A DNA stretch of 64,000 nt. It comes from Achromobacter xylosoxidans. GTDB lineage: Bacteria > Pseudomonadota > Gammaproteobacteria > Burkholderiales > Burkholderiaceae_B. A program made the position numbers and the translations under genes. This document shows, one piece after another, positions 7,783 through 16,788 of the stretch (its first letter is position 1; each line of letters starts with the position of its first letter). Location: positions 62,001 to 126,000 of the forward strand of contig NZ_LN831029.1 of the NCBI RefSeq assembly GCF_001457475.1, written 5' to 3'. The notes below the pieces were generated by a model. It did not search any database. It was given only the letters and a program-made list of their open reading frames with translations, and had not been told where the DNA came from.

Positions 7783-8553
7783 TCAGGCGGCGGCGCGGAA
7801 CTGCTGGCCCAGCACGCTCCAGAGGCTTTGCACGTGGGTGACGAACTGCGGCGTCTCGCGCAGGGTGAAGACGTCGCGCGGATGCGGGATGGCGATGCGC
7901 TCGTCCAGCAGCACGCGGCTGGGCGGCCCGGACAGCACCACCACCCGGTCCGACAGCAGGATCGCCTCGTCCAGGTCGTGCGTGACCAGCACCACGGTCT
8001 GGCCCAGCTTGCGCCAGATCTCCATCAGCTCGCGGTGCAGGTGGGTCTTGGTGTGCGTGTCCAGCGCGCCGAACGGCTCGTCCAGCAACAGGATGCGCGG
8101 CTCCACCGCCAGGCTCATCAGCAGCGCCACGCGCCGCCGCATGCCGCCCGAGAGCTGGTGCGGAAAGGCGTCGGCAAAGGCCGTCAGGTGGCCCAGCTCC
8201 AGCAGCTCGGCCACCCGGCTGGCGATGCGCGCGGCCGGCACGCCCTGGAACTTCAGGCCCAGCGCCACGTTCTTCCTGACGCTGAACCAGGGCAGCAGCG
8301 TGTCCTTCTGGAAGATGTAGCCCAGCGCCGGCGGCACCTGGCCGTCGACCCCCCGTCCGTCCACCACGATGCGGCCGGTGGTGGGCGGCAGGAAGCCGGC
8401 GATCATGTTCAGCAGCGTGCTCTTGCCGCAGCCCGAGGGGCCGACGATCGACACGAACTCGCCCGCCGCGATCTCCAGGCTGACCTCGCCCACCGCGTGG
8501 GTGGCGCCCTGGCGCGTCTGGTAGGCCTTGCCCACCCGGTCCAGCGTGATCAT
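7783..8553 (-). CDS. ABC transporter ATP-binding protein (SsuB/TauB type)
   Basis: The 256-residue ATPase has Walker A GPSGCGKST, Q-loop FQKDTLLPW, signature LSGGMRRRVAL, Walker B ILLLDEPFGALD and switch histidine in VTHDLDEA. The LLPWFSV Q-loop region is characteristic of the nitrate/sulfonate/taurine group. The start at 8553 overlaps the stop of the binding-protein gene (TGATG), so translation is probably coupled. A longer upstream frame only shadows the preceding gene. Confidence 0.93.
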   Translation of the reverse strand: MITLDRVGKAYQTRQGATHAVGEVSLEIAAGEFVSIVGPSGCGKSTLLNMIAGFLPPTTGRIVVDGRGVDGQVPPALGYIFQKDTLLPWFSVRKNVALGLKFQGVPAARIASRVAELLELGHLTAFADAFPHQLSGGMRRRVALLMSLAVEPRILLLDEPFGALDTHTKTHLHRELMEIWRKLGQTVVLVTHDLDEAILLSDRVVVLSGPPSRVLLDERIAIPHPRDVFTLRETPQFVTHVQSLWSVLGQQFRAAA

Positions 8554-9611
8554 CACAGCCCTCGCGCTTTGCGCACGAAGCTCATGTCGACGCACTTGGC
8601 GTAGGGCACCGTCTTGATCTCGTCGTTCGAGAACTGGCGGCCGTCGCCCATGATCGCGGTCATGCGGTCGTAGGCGTCCTGGGAAATCAGGTTGTCCTCC
8701 AGGAACACGGTTTCCTTGTACACGCCCAGCGTCTTCTCGATGGCGGCGCGCGGGAAGGCGTTCAGATAGTCGTCGTAGATCGCGTCGGCGATCTCGGCGG
8801 CGCTGTGGGCCGTGATGAAGTCCTGTGCCTTCACCAGGCCGGTGACGAAGGCCTGCACGGTCTCCGGCCGTTTCTGGATGGTGTCCTGCAGCGTCAACGC
8901 GGCGATGCCCGGCACGTCGCCGCCCATGAATTCGTTCCACGAGGCCTCGGTGGTGGCGTCGAAGATCGGCACGCCCCAGCCTTCCTGCCGGGCCTGCTCC
9001 ATCATCGACATGGTGGCCATGCTGGCGGCCACCGAGCCGGTCTTGAGCGCGCCCAGCATGGTGGCCAGGTCGCCCAGGGGGCGGATGTCGACCTTGTCGG
9101 CCACGCCGGCCTTCTGCATCAGGTACAGCGCCATCAGCCAGGTGCTGGACTGCGGCTGGGTCGCGCCCACGCGCTTGCCGGCCAGGTCCTTGAGCGACTT
9201 GATCTTGCCGCTGTCGAAGTCCTCGCGCCGCACGATGACGTTGGCGTAGGTCAGCTTGCGGTCGAAGCCGAATACCAGCGTGGCCGGCTTGCCGGCCAGC
9301 GTCAGGGCCGGCGCGGCGGTGGCCGCGGTGGCGCCGAAGACGATCTGGCCGGCCGCCAGCAACTGGTTGGTGCGCGGGCCGCTCTGCGAATTCAGGTACT
9401 CGACCTCCAGCCCCGCTTCGCCGAAATAGCCCTTTTTGAGCGCCACGTAGCCGGCCGCGAAGAACGGGTCGATGCTGCCCTGCCCGTAGACCACGCGGCC
9501 CAGCTTGGGCTGCGCGAAGGCGACGCGGCCGCCGATCAGGGTGACGCCGGCCAGCGCCCCGGTAGCGGCCAGCACGCGGCGGCGGGTGGTGAAGTGGGGG
9601 CTCGTGCTCAT
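8553..9611 (-). CDS. ABC transporter substrate-binding protein (NMT1/SsuA-like)
   Basis: The 352-residue protein opens with a twin-arginine-like signal (TTRRRVLAATGALAGVTLIG, cleavage near VAFAQ), then a periplasmic type-2 binding fold (VYGQGSIDPFFAAGYVALKKGYFGE) as in NMT1/SsuA proteins. GAGGAAGAC six bases before the ATG supports 9611; a longer frame upstream lacks such a site. It is the first gene of the operon with ATPase, permease and SDR. The ligand cannot be told from sequence; candidates in the family are sulfonates, aromatic acids or thiamine precursors. Confidence 0.88.
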   Translation of the reverse strand: MSTSPHFTTRRRVLAATGALAGVTLIGGRVAFAQPKLGRVVYGQGSIDPFFAAGYVALKKGYFGEAGLEVEYLNSQSGPRTNQLLAAGQIVFGATAATAAPALTLAGKPATLVFGFDRKLTYANVIVRREDFDSGKIKSLKDLAGKRVGATQPQSSTWLMALYLMQKAGVADKVDIRPLGDLATMLGALKTGSVAASMATMSMMEQARQEGWGVPIFDATTEASWNEFMGGDVPGIAALTLQDTIQKRPETVQAFVTGLVKAQDFITAHSAAEIADAIYDDYLNAFPRAAIEKTLGVYKETVFLEDNLISQDAYDRMTAIMGDGRQFSNDEIKTVPYAKCVDMSFVRKARGL

Positions 9612-9688
9612 GTCTTCCTCGGTCTCGATCGGGTGTGGTTGTTTGGCGTCAACAATACCGCAGCGGCGCCTGCCGTCCAACAATGGAA

Positions 9689-9710
9689 AACGCCCGGTTG
9701 CCCGGGCGTT
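9689..9710 (-). terminator. Terminator after topB
   Basis: On the minus strand a 9-bp stem AACGCCCGG / CCGGGCGTT with a 4-base loop ends in TTTTCC, about 35 bases after the topB stop. It also lies in the leader of the next minus-strand operon, separating the two. Confidence 0.75.
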
Positions 9711-9744
9711 CTCGTCGTGCCACGCAAGTGTAGACCGTGGCGGC

Positions 9745-12372
9745 TTATGCCGCGGTCTTCTTGGGCGCGGCCTTCTTCACGGCTTTCTTGGCGGCGGTCT
9801 TGGTCGCCGTCTTGGTGGCGGTCTTCTTCACCGCGGCCTTCTTGGCCGGCGCCTTCTTCGCCGCCGTCTTGGTGGCGGCGCCGGCGCTCTTGGCCGGGGC
9901 GCGGCCGCGGCCGGGTTTCTCCGGACGCGGTTCGAACTCGAAGCCGATCTTGCCGTCGGGCTGGCGCACCAGGAAAGCCTTGAACTTGCGGTTGGTGCGG
10001 CTGGACACGAAGCCGTCGAGCAGGTCGGTGCGGCCGTCGGTCAGCAGCTTTTCCATCTGCTCGCGCGAGATTTCCTGCTGCAGGATGACCTTGCCCGAGC
10101 GGAAGTCGCAGCTCTTTTCAGGGCCGACAGACTTTTCGCAGACGTAGCTCATGCCGTGCTCGAACACGCGCGACTGGCACTTGGGGCAGGTGCCCACCGG
10201 CGTGTGGCCGGAGAAGTCCACCGCCTCGTTGTCGTCCTCGTCGTTCTGGCCGAAGTCGAATTCCAGCTTGTACTCGTCGCTGATGCGCAGGATGGCGGCG
10301 AACGGCCGGCCCATCTTGCTGATGAAGCCCTGCAGCGGACCGATCTCGCGCTTGGCCAGCAGTTCCTCGACTTCCGGCAGCTCGAAGGTGCGGCCGCCCG
10401 GGTGCTTGCCGATCGAGAAGTCGCAGTTGGTGCAGGCAAAGCGGCGGTAGTTTTCCTTGACCACCCCGCCGCACTTGGGGCACGGCGTCTGCAGCGTGGC
10501 GTAGTCGCCGGGCACCGTGTCGCGCTCGTATTCCTTGGCGCGCTTGACGATCACCTGCGTCATCTGGGCGATCTCGCGCATGAAGGCCTGGCGGTCCAGC
10601 GCGCCCTGCTCGATCTGCTTGAGCTTGTGTTCCCATTCGCCGGTCAGCTCGGGCGAGGTCAGTTCCGACACGTCCAGGCCCGACAGCAGCGTCATCAACT
10701 GGCGCGCCTTGGCGGTCGGCACCAGGTCGCGGCCCTCGCGGCGCAGGTAGACCTCGTTGAGCAGGCCTTCGATGATGGCCGCGCGCGTGGCCGGGGTGCC
10801 CAGGCCGCGCTCGGACATGGCCTCGCGCAGTTCCTCGTCGTCCACCAGCTTGCCGGCGCCTTCCATGGCCGACAGCAGCGTGCCTTCGTTAAAGCGCGCC
10901 GGCGGCTTGGTGGTCAGGCCCACGGCTTCGACGTCCTCGGTGCGCACGGTCTCGCCCTCGCCCACCGGCACCAGGTTGGCGTCCTCGCCCTGGGCTTCCT
11001 TGCCGTACACGGCCAGCCAGCCCGGATTGACCAGCACCTTGCCGTCGGTGCGGAAGCGATGCCCCTGCACCTCGGTCATGCGGGTGGTGACGCGGTATTC
11101 GGCGGCCGGGAAGAACACGGCCAGGAAGCGCTTGAGCACCAGGTCGTAGAGCTTGGCCTCGGCCTCGCTCAGGTCGTGCGGGATCTGCAGCGTCGGGATG
11201 ATGGCAAAGTGGTCCGACACCTTCTTGTTGTCGAAGATGCGGCGGTTCGGCTTGACCCAGTGCTGGCTGACCACGGTCTCGGCATGGCGCGACAGCCCGC
11301 CGACGGCGTTCGAGCCGCCCTTGGCCAGCGCGCGCATGGTTTCCTGCACCGTGCCGATGTAGTCCTCGGGCAGGTAGCGCGAGTCGGTACGCGGGTAGGT
11401 CAGCGCCTTGTGGCGTTCGTACAGGGTCTGGGCCAGCGCCAGGGTGGTCTTGGCCGAGAAGCCGAAGCGGCCGTTGGCCTCGCGCTGCAGCGAGGTCAGG
11501 TCGTACAGGGCCGGCGACATCTGGGTCGACGGCTTGGATTCCTCGGTGACGCTGCCCGGCTGGTCGCGGCAGGCGGCCACCACGCTCTGGGCGGCGGCCT
11601 GCGACCACAGGCGCGACTCGCGCTTCTCGGGGTCGCGCTCGTCCTTCTTGAAGTCCGGATCGATCCAGCGGCCTTCGTACAGGCCGGCGGCGGCCACGAA
11701 CGTGGCGCGCACTTCCCAGTAGTCGCGCGGCACGAAGCGGCGGATGCGTTCCTCGCGCTCGGCCACGATGGCCAGCGTGGGGGTCTGCACCCGGCCCACC
11801 GGCGTCTTGAAGAAGCCGCCGTCCTTGCTGTTGAAGGCGGTCATGGCGCGGGTGCCGTTGATGCCCACCAGCCAGTCGGCCTCGGCGCGCGAGCGGGCGG
11901 CGGCCTCCAGCGGCTTGAGCTGGCTGTCGTCGCGCAGGTTGGCGAAGGCCTCGCGGATGGCGGCCTGGGTCATGGATTGCAGCCACAGGCGCTGGATCGG
12001 CTTTTTCACGCCCGCATACTGAATGATGTAGCGGAAGATCAGTTCGCCCTCGCGCCCCGCGTCACAGGCGTTGATGATGGCATCGACGTCCTTGCGCTTG
12101 GCCAGGCGCACCAGCAGCTTGAGGCGCTCGGCGGATTTCTTGTCGGTCGGCCCCAGCTCGAATTCAGGCGGAATTACCGGCAGGTGCGTGAAGCTCCATT
12201 TCCCCTTGACCGGATCGTTGGGCGCGACCAAGCTAAGCAAATGCCCGATGCTGGACGCCAGTACGTAACGTTCGCTTTCAAAATAGTCGCCCTCGCGCGC
12301 AAAGCCTCCCAATGCGCGTGATATATCAAGGGCCACCGAGGGCTTCTCGGCAATAATCAGCGTTTTATTCAT
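9745..12372 (-). CDS. topB: DNA topoisomerase III
   Basis: The 875-residue type IA topoisomerase begins MNKTLIIAEKPSVALDISRAL (TOPRIM domain), continues with NACDAGREGELIFRYI (acidic DxD-type site), and contains the active-site tyrosine region LTYPRTDSRYLPEDY around residue 330. Two C-terminal zinc-ribbon-like cysteine groups follow (CPKCGG...CTNC and CPKCQS...CEKS). The last roughly 45 residues are an Ala/Lys/Thr repeat tail (AKKAPAKK-like), probably a nonspecific DNA-binding extension resembling H1-like tails. ATG 12372 is chosen because the frame upstream encodes nothing family-like. It decatenates or relaxes DNA during replication and recombination. It diverges from a membrane-protein gene 62 bases away. 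Confidence 0.95.
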   Translation of the reverse strand: MNKTLIIAEKPSVALDISRALGGFAREGDYFESERYVLASSIGHLLSLVAPNDPVKGKWSFTHLPVIPPEFELGPTDKKSAERLKLLVRLAKRKDVDAIINACDAGREGELIFRYIIQYAGVKKPIQRLWLQSMTQAAIREAFANLRDDSQLKPLEAAARSRAEADWLVGINGTRAMTAFNSKDGGFFKTPVGRVQTPTLAIVAEREERIRRFVPRDYWEVRATFVAAAGLYEGRWIDPDFKKDERDPEKRESRLWSQAAAQSVVAACRDQPGSVTEESKPSTQMSPALYDLTSLQREANGRFGFSAKTTLALAQTLYERHKALTYPRTDSRYLPEDYIGTVQETMRALAKGGSNAVGGLSRHAETVVSQHWVKPNRRIFDNKKVSDHFAIIPTLQIPHDLSEAEAKLYDLVLKRFLAVFFPAAEYRVTTRMTEVQGHRFRTDGKVLVNPGWLAVYGKEAQGEDANLVPVGEGETVRTEDVEAVGLTTKPPARFNEGTLLSAMEGAGKLVDDEELREAMSERGLGTPATRAAIIEGLLNEVYLRREGRDLVPTAKARQLMTLLSGLDVSELTSPELTGEWEHKLKQIEQGALDRQAFMREIAQMTQVIVKRAKEYERDTVPGDYATLQTPCPKCGGVVKENYRRFACTNCDFSIGKHPGGRTFELPEVEELLAKREIGPLQGFISKMGRPFAAILRISDEYKLEFDFGQNDEDDNEAVDFSGHTPVGTCPKCQSRVFEHGMSYVCEKSVGPEKSCDFRSGKVILQQEISREQMEKLLTDGRTDLLDGFVSSRTNRKFKAFLVRQPDGKIGFEFEPRPEKPGRGRAPAKSAGAATKTAAKKAPAKKAAVKKTATKTATKTAAKKAVKKAAPKKTAA

Positions 12373-12434
12373 GTGTATCCAGTGGCGGCAGTCCCGCCGT
12401 AGTAGCGCGGATAATAAGATCGGAGTTTCGCGAG

Positions 12435-15092
12435 ATGCAAGTCGGCATTGAACGGCAAGTGGGATCGGAACTTCACGCATGGCGTCAATTCCTGGCGCGC
12501 AGCACCCTCTGGCTGGGGGTCCTGCTGCTCGGCAGCGCCGCCATCTGCTGGGTCGCGGCGAACTGGCAGGACATGACAAAAATCCAGCGCTTCGCCGGCA
12601 CGCAGGGCCTGCTGGCCCTGACCGCGCTGGCGGCCGCCTGGACCGGTTTGCGCCTGCGCGCCACCCCTGGCGTGCGCCGCAGCATTCCCGGCGCGCTGCT
12701 GGCCCTGGCCGGCATCCTGCTCGGCGCCCTGCTCGCGTTATTAGGCCAAACTTACCAGACTGGCGCCGATACCTGGGAATTGTTCGCCTGGTGGGCGGTC
12801 CTGCTGCTGCCGTGGGCATTGGTGGCGGCCAGCCAGGCCGTCTGGCTGCTGTGGGCGCTGGTGACCAACGTCGCTCTGGTCCTGTGGCTGGGCGAGCGCG
12901 CCTTCACCTGGTGGCTGATCTTCGGCGGCCCCCAGGTCGCCAGCCTGATCGTGGCCGCCTGGAACCTGCTGTTGTTGCTGGGCTGGGAACTGGCGGCGCG
13001 CCGCTGGCGCGCCAGCACCTTGGTCGGACCGCGGGTCCTGGCGGCGCTGGTGATCAGCCCGCTGGTGACGGCGCTGGTGTTCGGCCCGATGGTGACGGTG
13101 CTGGTGATCGGCGACGCCATGTCGCGCGGCCTGGGCTCCATCAACAGCCTGGCCTGGATCGCGGTGACGCTGGGCCTGGGTTTCTATTACCAGCGCGGCC
13201 GCCGCGACCTGGTCATCCTGGCGATGCTGGTGGCCGGCGTCATCTGCGTGTCGCTGCGGATAGTAGGCGAATGGCTGCTGCGGCTGGAGCCCGGCATCTG
13301 GGCGGCCCTGCCGCTGGCGGCGCTGCTGATGGCCGAGGCCGTCTGGGCCGCGCGCTGGCTGCGCGGACTGGCCGCGGGGCCGAAGGCGGCCGTCGCGGCC
13401 CCGGCCGATGCCGAGCCGGCCGCCGCCTCGGCCGGCAACGCGGTCGATCCCGGCGAGGCCGGCGAACCCGTGGCGCAACTGGCGCCGCCCGCCGTGCCGC
13501 ACACCGAGCCGCCCTGGTACGTGCAGTGCATCCTCGCGCTGAGCGCCTGGCTGTCGACGCTGTTGCTGCTGGCGTTCGTGGCTTTCTCTGGCATGATCAA
13601 TTCAGAGGAAGGCGCGCTGGTGGCCGGCCTGGTGCTGTGCGCCGCCGGCGTGGCGGTGCTGCGCAGCGACGCCGGCCCGTTCTGGCGCCAGTGCGGCACG
13701 GCCATGGCCTTCGCCGGCCAGATCCTCATCATCTACGGCATGTCCAGTTCGACCTCATTCGCCAGCGCCTGCCTGTTCGTGCTGCTGATGGCCACGGCGG
13801 TCTACGTGCTGGGGCCGGACGTGATCCTGCGCTTCCTGAGCGGCGGCCTGATCGCCCTGGCCGGCGCCGGCCTGATCTGGCGCGTCCTGGCGCCCGAGCT
13901 GCTGCGCGACGATCTGCTGGACGCCCTGCTGGACTTCGACATGGCCCGCGCCGCCTTCGTCTGGCTGCCGATCGCGGTGACCGGCGCGTGGGCCACGGCG
14001 GTGATCCTGACCCTGGCGCACCGGTGGGGCGGCAAGCGCGGCCATGCGCTGCAACCGCTGGCCTGGGCCTTCCTGCTGTCGGTGCAGGGCATGGTGTGGC
14101 TGGCCAGCGGACTGTCGGTGCTGCAACTGCCGGCCATGTGGCAACTGCACGCGCAGACCGCCGTGCTGGTATGCGCGGGCGCGTTGCTGCCAGCGGCGGC
14201 GGCGATGGCGGTGCTGTGGCCGCGCCGCCATGTGCTGACGGGCGGCGTCACCTGGGGCGTGCCCATCGCCCTGCTGTTGCTGGCGCTGTTCTGGCTGCCC
14301 AGCCCCGGGGTCGGTTTCGCGCTGGCCTGGCTGCTGCTGGGCTTCGGCCTGAACCAGTTGGGCGTGACCTTGTTCGGCGTGCTGAGCCTGCTGGCCTATC
14401 TGGGCGTCTATTACTACCAGCTCGACGTGCCGCTGTTGCAGAAGGCGCTGTGGCTGGGCGGTGGCGCCGTGCTGCTGTTCGTGCTGCGGGTGCTGGTGTG
14501 GCTGGTGCCGCGCTTGATGCGCACCCAGGACCCGTCGCGCCGCGCGCCGCTGCCGCCGGTCTCGCCGGCCCTGCGCTGGCGCACCCTGGCGATCCTGGGC
14601 GGCCTGGCGCTGGTGCTGGTGGTGGCCAACGGCAGTATCTGGCAGCGCGAAAAGCTGCTGGCCAGCGGCAAGCCGGTGATCCTGGAACTGGCGCCGGTCG
14701 ACCCGCGTTCCCTGATGCAGGGCGACTACATGGCGCTCAACTTCGCCGCCGGGCGCGAGGTCACGCGGCTGCGGCTGGGCGGCGAGCGCCCGGACACGGA
14801 GGATTCCGTCATGGGCGAAGCATCCGATGGCTACGTGATGCTGACGGTCGATTCGCGCGGCGTGTACCAGCCCGTGCGCATCCAGACCGACGCCACGCCG
14901 CATGCCGACGACGAAGTGCCGCTGCGCTACCGAGTGCGCGACAACCAGGTGCGCATCGTCACCAACGCCTATTTCTTCCCCGAGGGCCAGGCCAAGCGCT
15001 ATGAAGTCGCCAAGTTCGGTGAACTGCGCGTAGCCGAGAACGGCGAGGCCCTGTTGGTGCGCATGCTGGGCGAGGATTTGCAGCCGTTATAG
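12435..15092 (+). CDS. Fused DUF2157 / DUF4401 / GDYXXLXY membrane protein
   Basis: An 885-residue integral membrane protein. The first roughly 330 residues match the DUF2157 pattern (QVGSELHAWRQFL then WVAANWQDMTKIQRF and many helices). A Pro/Ala-rich linker (about 315-355) follows, then a second multi-helix block (DUF4401-like). A C-terminal extracytoplasmic domain contains LMQGDYMALNFA (about 760), the GDYXXLXY motif. In many bacteria these parts are separate adjacent genes. At least 20 hydrophobic segments are visible. Function is unknown. It stands alone between topB and gluQ. Confidence 0.8.
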   Translation: MQVGIERQVGSELHAWRQFLARSTLWLGVLLLGSAAICWVAANWQDMTKIQRFAGTQGLLALTALAAAWTGLRLRATPGVRRSIPGALLALAGILLGALLALLGQTYQTGADTWELFAWWAVLLLPWALVAASQAVWLLWALVTNVALVLWLGERAFTWWLIFGGPQVASLIVAAWNLLLLLGWELAARRWRASTLVGPRVLAALVISPLVTALVFGPMVTVLVIGDAMSRGLGSINSLAWIAVTLGLGFYYQRGRRDLVILAMLVAGVICVSLRIVGEWLLRLEPGIWAALPLAALLMAEAVWAARWLRGLAAGPKAAVAAPADAEPAAASAGNAVDPGEAGEPVAQLAPPAVPHTEPPWYVQCILALSAWLSTLLLLAFVAFSGMINSEEGALVAGLVLCAAGVAVLRSDAGPFWRQCGTAMAFAGQILIIYGMSSSTSFASACLFVLLMATAVYVLGPDVILRFLSGGLIALAGAGLIWRVLAPELLRDDLLDALLDFDMARAAFVWLPIAVTGAWATAVILTLAHRWGGKRGHALQPLAWAFLLSVQGMVWLASGLSVLQLPAMWQLHAQTAVLVCAGALLPAAAAMAVLWPRRHVLTGGVTWGVPIALLLLALFWLPSPGVGFALAWLLLGFGLNQLGVTLFGVLSLLAYLGVYYYQLDVPLLQKALWLGGGAVLLFVLRVLVWLVPRLMRTQDPSRRAPLPPVSPALRWRTLAILGGLALVLVVANGSIWQREKLLASGKPVILELAPVDPRSLMQGDYMALNFAAGREVTRLRLGGERPDTEDSVMGEASDGYVMLTVDSRGVYQPVRIQTDATPHADDEVPLRYRVRDNQVRIVTNAYFFPEGQAKRYEVAKFGELRVAENGEALLVRMLGEDLQPL

Positions 15093-15113
15093 GAATGGGA
15101 ATGGCAGGCCGGC

Positions 15114-16010
15114 TCAGGGCAGCGGAAAGCGCGCGGCCCAGCGCGCGGTCGCCTCGCGCAGGAAGGCCGCCGTGTCCGGCGCGTCCAGCGGCGCGAAGCC
15201 CAATGCCCGCCAGGCGCCTTGCAGCGACGCCAGCGGCGCGCCCGTGTCGATGGCGGGGGCGCCATTCTGCTTGGACAGTTTCAGGCCGCTGGCGGGGTCC
15301 AGGATCAGCGGCACGTGCAGGTAGCGCACCGGCGGCAGACCCAGCAGCCGGCCCAGCACGCGCTGGCGCGCGGTCGAACTGAGCAGGTCGGCGCCGCGCA
15401 CCACGTCGGTCACGCCCTGCGCGCCATCGTCCACCACCACCGCCAGTTGATAGGCCCACAGGCCATCCGCGCGCTTCACGGCGATGTCGCCCACCGCCCG
15501 CGCCACGTCCTGCTCCTGCGGCCCGAGCCAGCGGTCCTCGAAGCGTTCCACCCCTTCCGGCATGACCACGCGCCAGGCGCGCGCCTCGCGCCCCGGCGCC
15601 AGGCCGTGGCGGCAGGTGCCGGGGTATGGGCGTTCGCCGTCCGCGCCCGGCGCCGCCTGGCCGCGCAGCGCCGAATCGGCGATCTCGCGGCGGGTGCAGC
15701 CGCAGCCATAGACCAGCCCGCGCGCGGCCAGCGCGTCGAAGGCGGCCTGATAGGCCTCGCCGCGTTGCGATTGCCAGACGATGTCGCCGTCCCAGCGCAG
15801 GCCCAGGGTCTCCAGTTGGCCCATGATGGTCTCGGCCGCGCCGGACACGGTGCGCGGCGTGTCCACGTCCTCGATGCGCAGCAGCCAGCGGCCGCGGTTG
15901 GCGCGCGTGTCCAGCCAGCTGGCCAGCGCGGCCACCAGCGAACCCGCGTGCAACGGGCCGCTGGGGCTGGGGGCGAAGCGGCCGGTGTAGGTCACGGGAT
16001 GGAGCAGCAA
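15114..16010 (-). CDS. gluQ: Glutamyl-Q tRNA(Asp) synthetase
   Basis: A 298-residue GluRS catalytic core lacking the anticodon-binding domain. It shows [20 protein letters not shown] (HIGH-type motif), RIEDVDTPR, a zinc-type cysteine group (CGC...CRHG) and a KMSKS variant KLSKQ near residue 235. Such proteins activate glutamate and attach it to queuosine in tRNA-Asp, a wobble modification. Length and the altered KMSKS match GluQ. It converges on the DUF2157-type gene, 21 bases apart, and lies downstream of smg on the same strand. Confidence 0.93.
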   Translation of the reverse strand: MLLHPVTYTGRFAPSPSGPLHAGSLVAALASWLDTRANRGRWLLRIEDVDTPRTVSGAAETIMGQLETLGLRWDGDIVWQSQRGEAYQAAFDALAARGLVYGCGCTRREIADSALRGQAAPGADGERPYPGTCRHGLAPGREARAWRVVMPEGVERFEDRWLGPQEQDVARAVGDIAVKRADGLWAYQLAVVVDDGAQGVTDVVRGADLLSSTARQRVLGRLLGLPPVRYLHVPLILDPASGLKLSKQNGAPAIDTGAPLASLQGAWRALGFAPLDAPDTAAFLREATARWAARFPLP

Positions 16011-16094
16011 AGCAGCGGGGTTACGGCGAAACGGCGCCGCGCGCTCGATGCGCGCGGGTCGCGGGGAAACGGGCGTCGGCCGGAGCCGGCGCCG

Positions 16095-16553
16095 TCAGTG
16101 CAGCAAGCGCGTGCCGTCTTCGTCCAGCAGCTCTTCCAGGACCAGGTTGTCGATCTCGGCTTCCTGGCTCCAGAGAACCATGAGGGCGATGATCTTGATC
16201 TTGGACAGCGGCACGGGCGATTCCGGCGCCGCCAGGCCCCGGTCGATAACGATCTCGCGCAAGGGCGCGGGCAGCACGCCGGCCGATTCCAGGAAGGCGA
16301 TGAAGCCGATGGATTCGGAGCCGAGTTGCTGGTATTCGTTATCGGTGTAGATCCGGGTACCGGTGGTGGGCGCCTGGGCGAGATCGACGCAGCGTTCGGT
16401 GGTTTCGGCCAGGCCGTAGAGCCAGCCGAGCGCGTCATCGATGTCCTCGTGCTCGAACCCGGCGGCGGCCAGCCGTTTGGCCAGCACGTCAGCGGCGGGA
16501 CAGGCTTGCGGCGTGTAGTAATTCTCGTACAGATAAACCAGGATATCGAACAT
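16095..16553 (-). CDS. smg: Smg family protein (DUF494)
   Basis: The 152-residue acidic protein starts MFDILVYLYENYYTPQACPAADVLAKRLAAAGF and carries RIYTDNEYQQLGSESIGFIAFLESAGVL, the hallmark of the Smg/DUF494 family. Its biochemical role is not established; homologues usually lie by dprA (smf) or topB. Here topB lies about 4 kb downstream, with gluQ and the DUF2157-type gene between, so the usual cluster looks expanded. ATG 16553 fits the family start; the upstream extension is not conserved-looking. Confidence 0.92.
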   Translation of the reverse strand: MFDILVYLYENYYTPQACPAADVLAKRLAAAGFEHEDIDDALGWLYGLAETTERCVDLAQAPTTGTRIYTDNEYQQLGSESIGFIAFLESAGVLPAPLREIVIDRGLAAPESPVPLSKIKIIALMVLWSQEAEIDNLVLEELLDEDGTRLLH

Positions 16554-16743
16554 ATGGCGCAGTTTTGTGCCTGTTTGCACAGTCGGCCCGCATATCGGCA
16601 GACCAGCAAACATGAATTTTACTTTACGCTGATTTATTTGCCCGGGCAACCGACCGCAAGGCGGAGTGTGGCGGGGCGTCGTCGCCTTGCGACAGTCACG
16701 AAATCGACGCCCATATGCTGCCAGAATAAGGGGCTTTCCAGGC

Positions 16744-16769
16744 GGGGCGGCCCTTTTGGGGTCCGCCCC
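16744..16769. terminator. Terminator-like hairpin between the TRAP operon and smg
   Basis: GGGGCGG and CCGCCCC pair around an inner CCC-TTTT-GGG, giving a very stable stem 20-45 bases after the TRAP permease stop. On the plus strand TCTTT follows; on the transcribed minus strand there is no clear U-tract, so terminator activity is uncertain. The rest of 16554-16743 shows nothing recognisable. Confidence 0.45.
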
Positions 16770-16788
16770 TCTTTAATACCCCCAAGGT

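Noticed and set aside
12373..12819. N-terminal extension of topB
   Set aside because: The extension has no family similarity and overlaps the divergent membrane-protein gene; the canonical MNKTLIIAEKPS start is at 12372.
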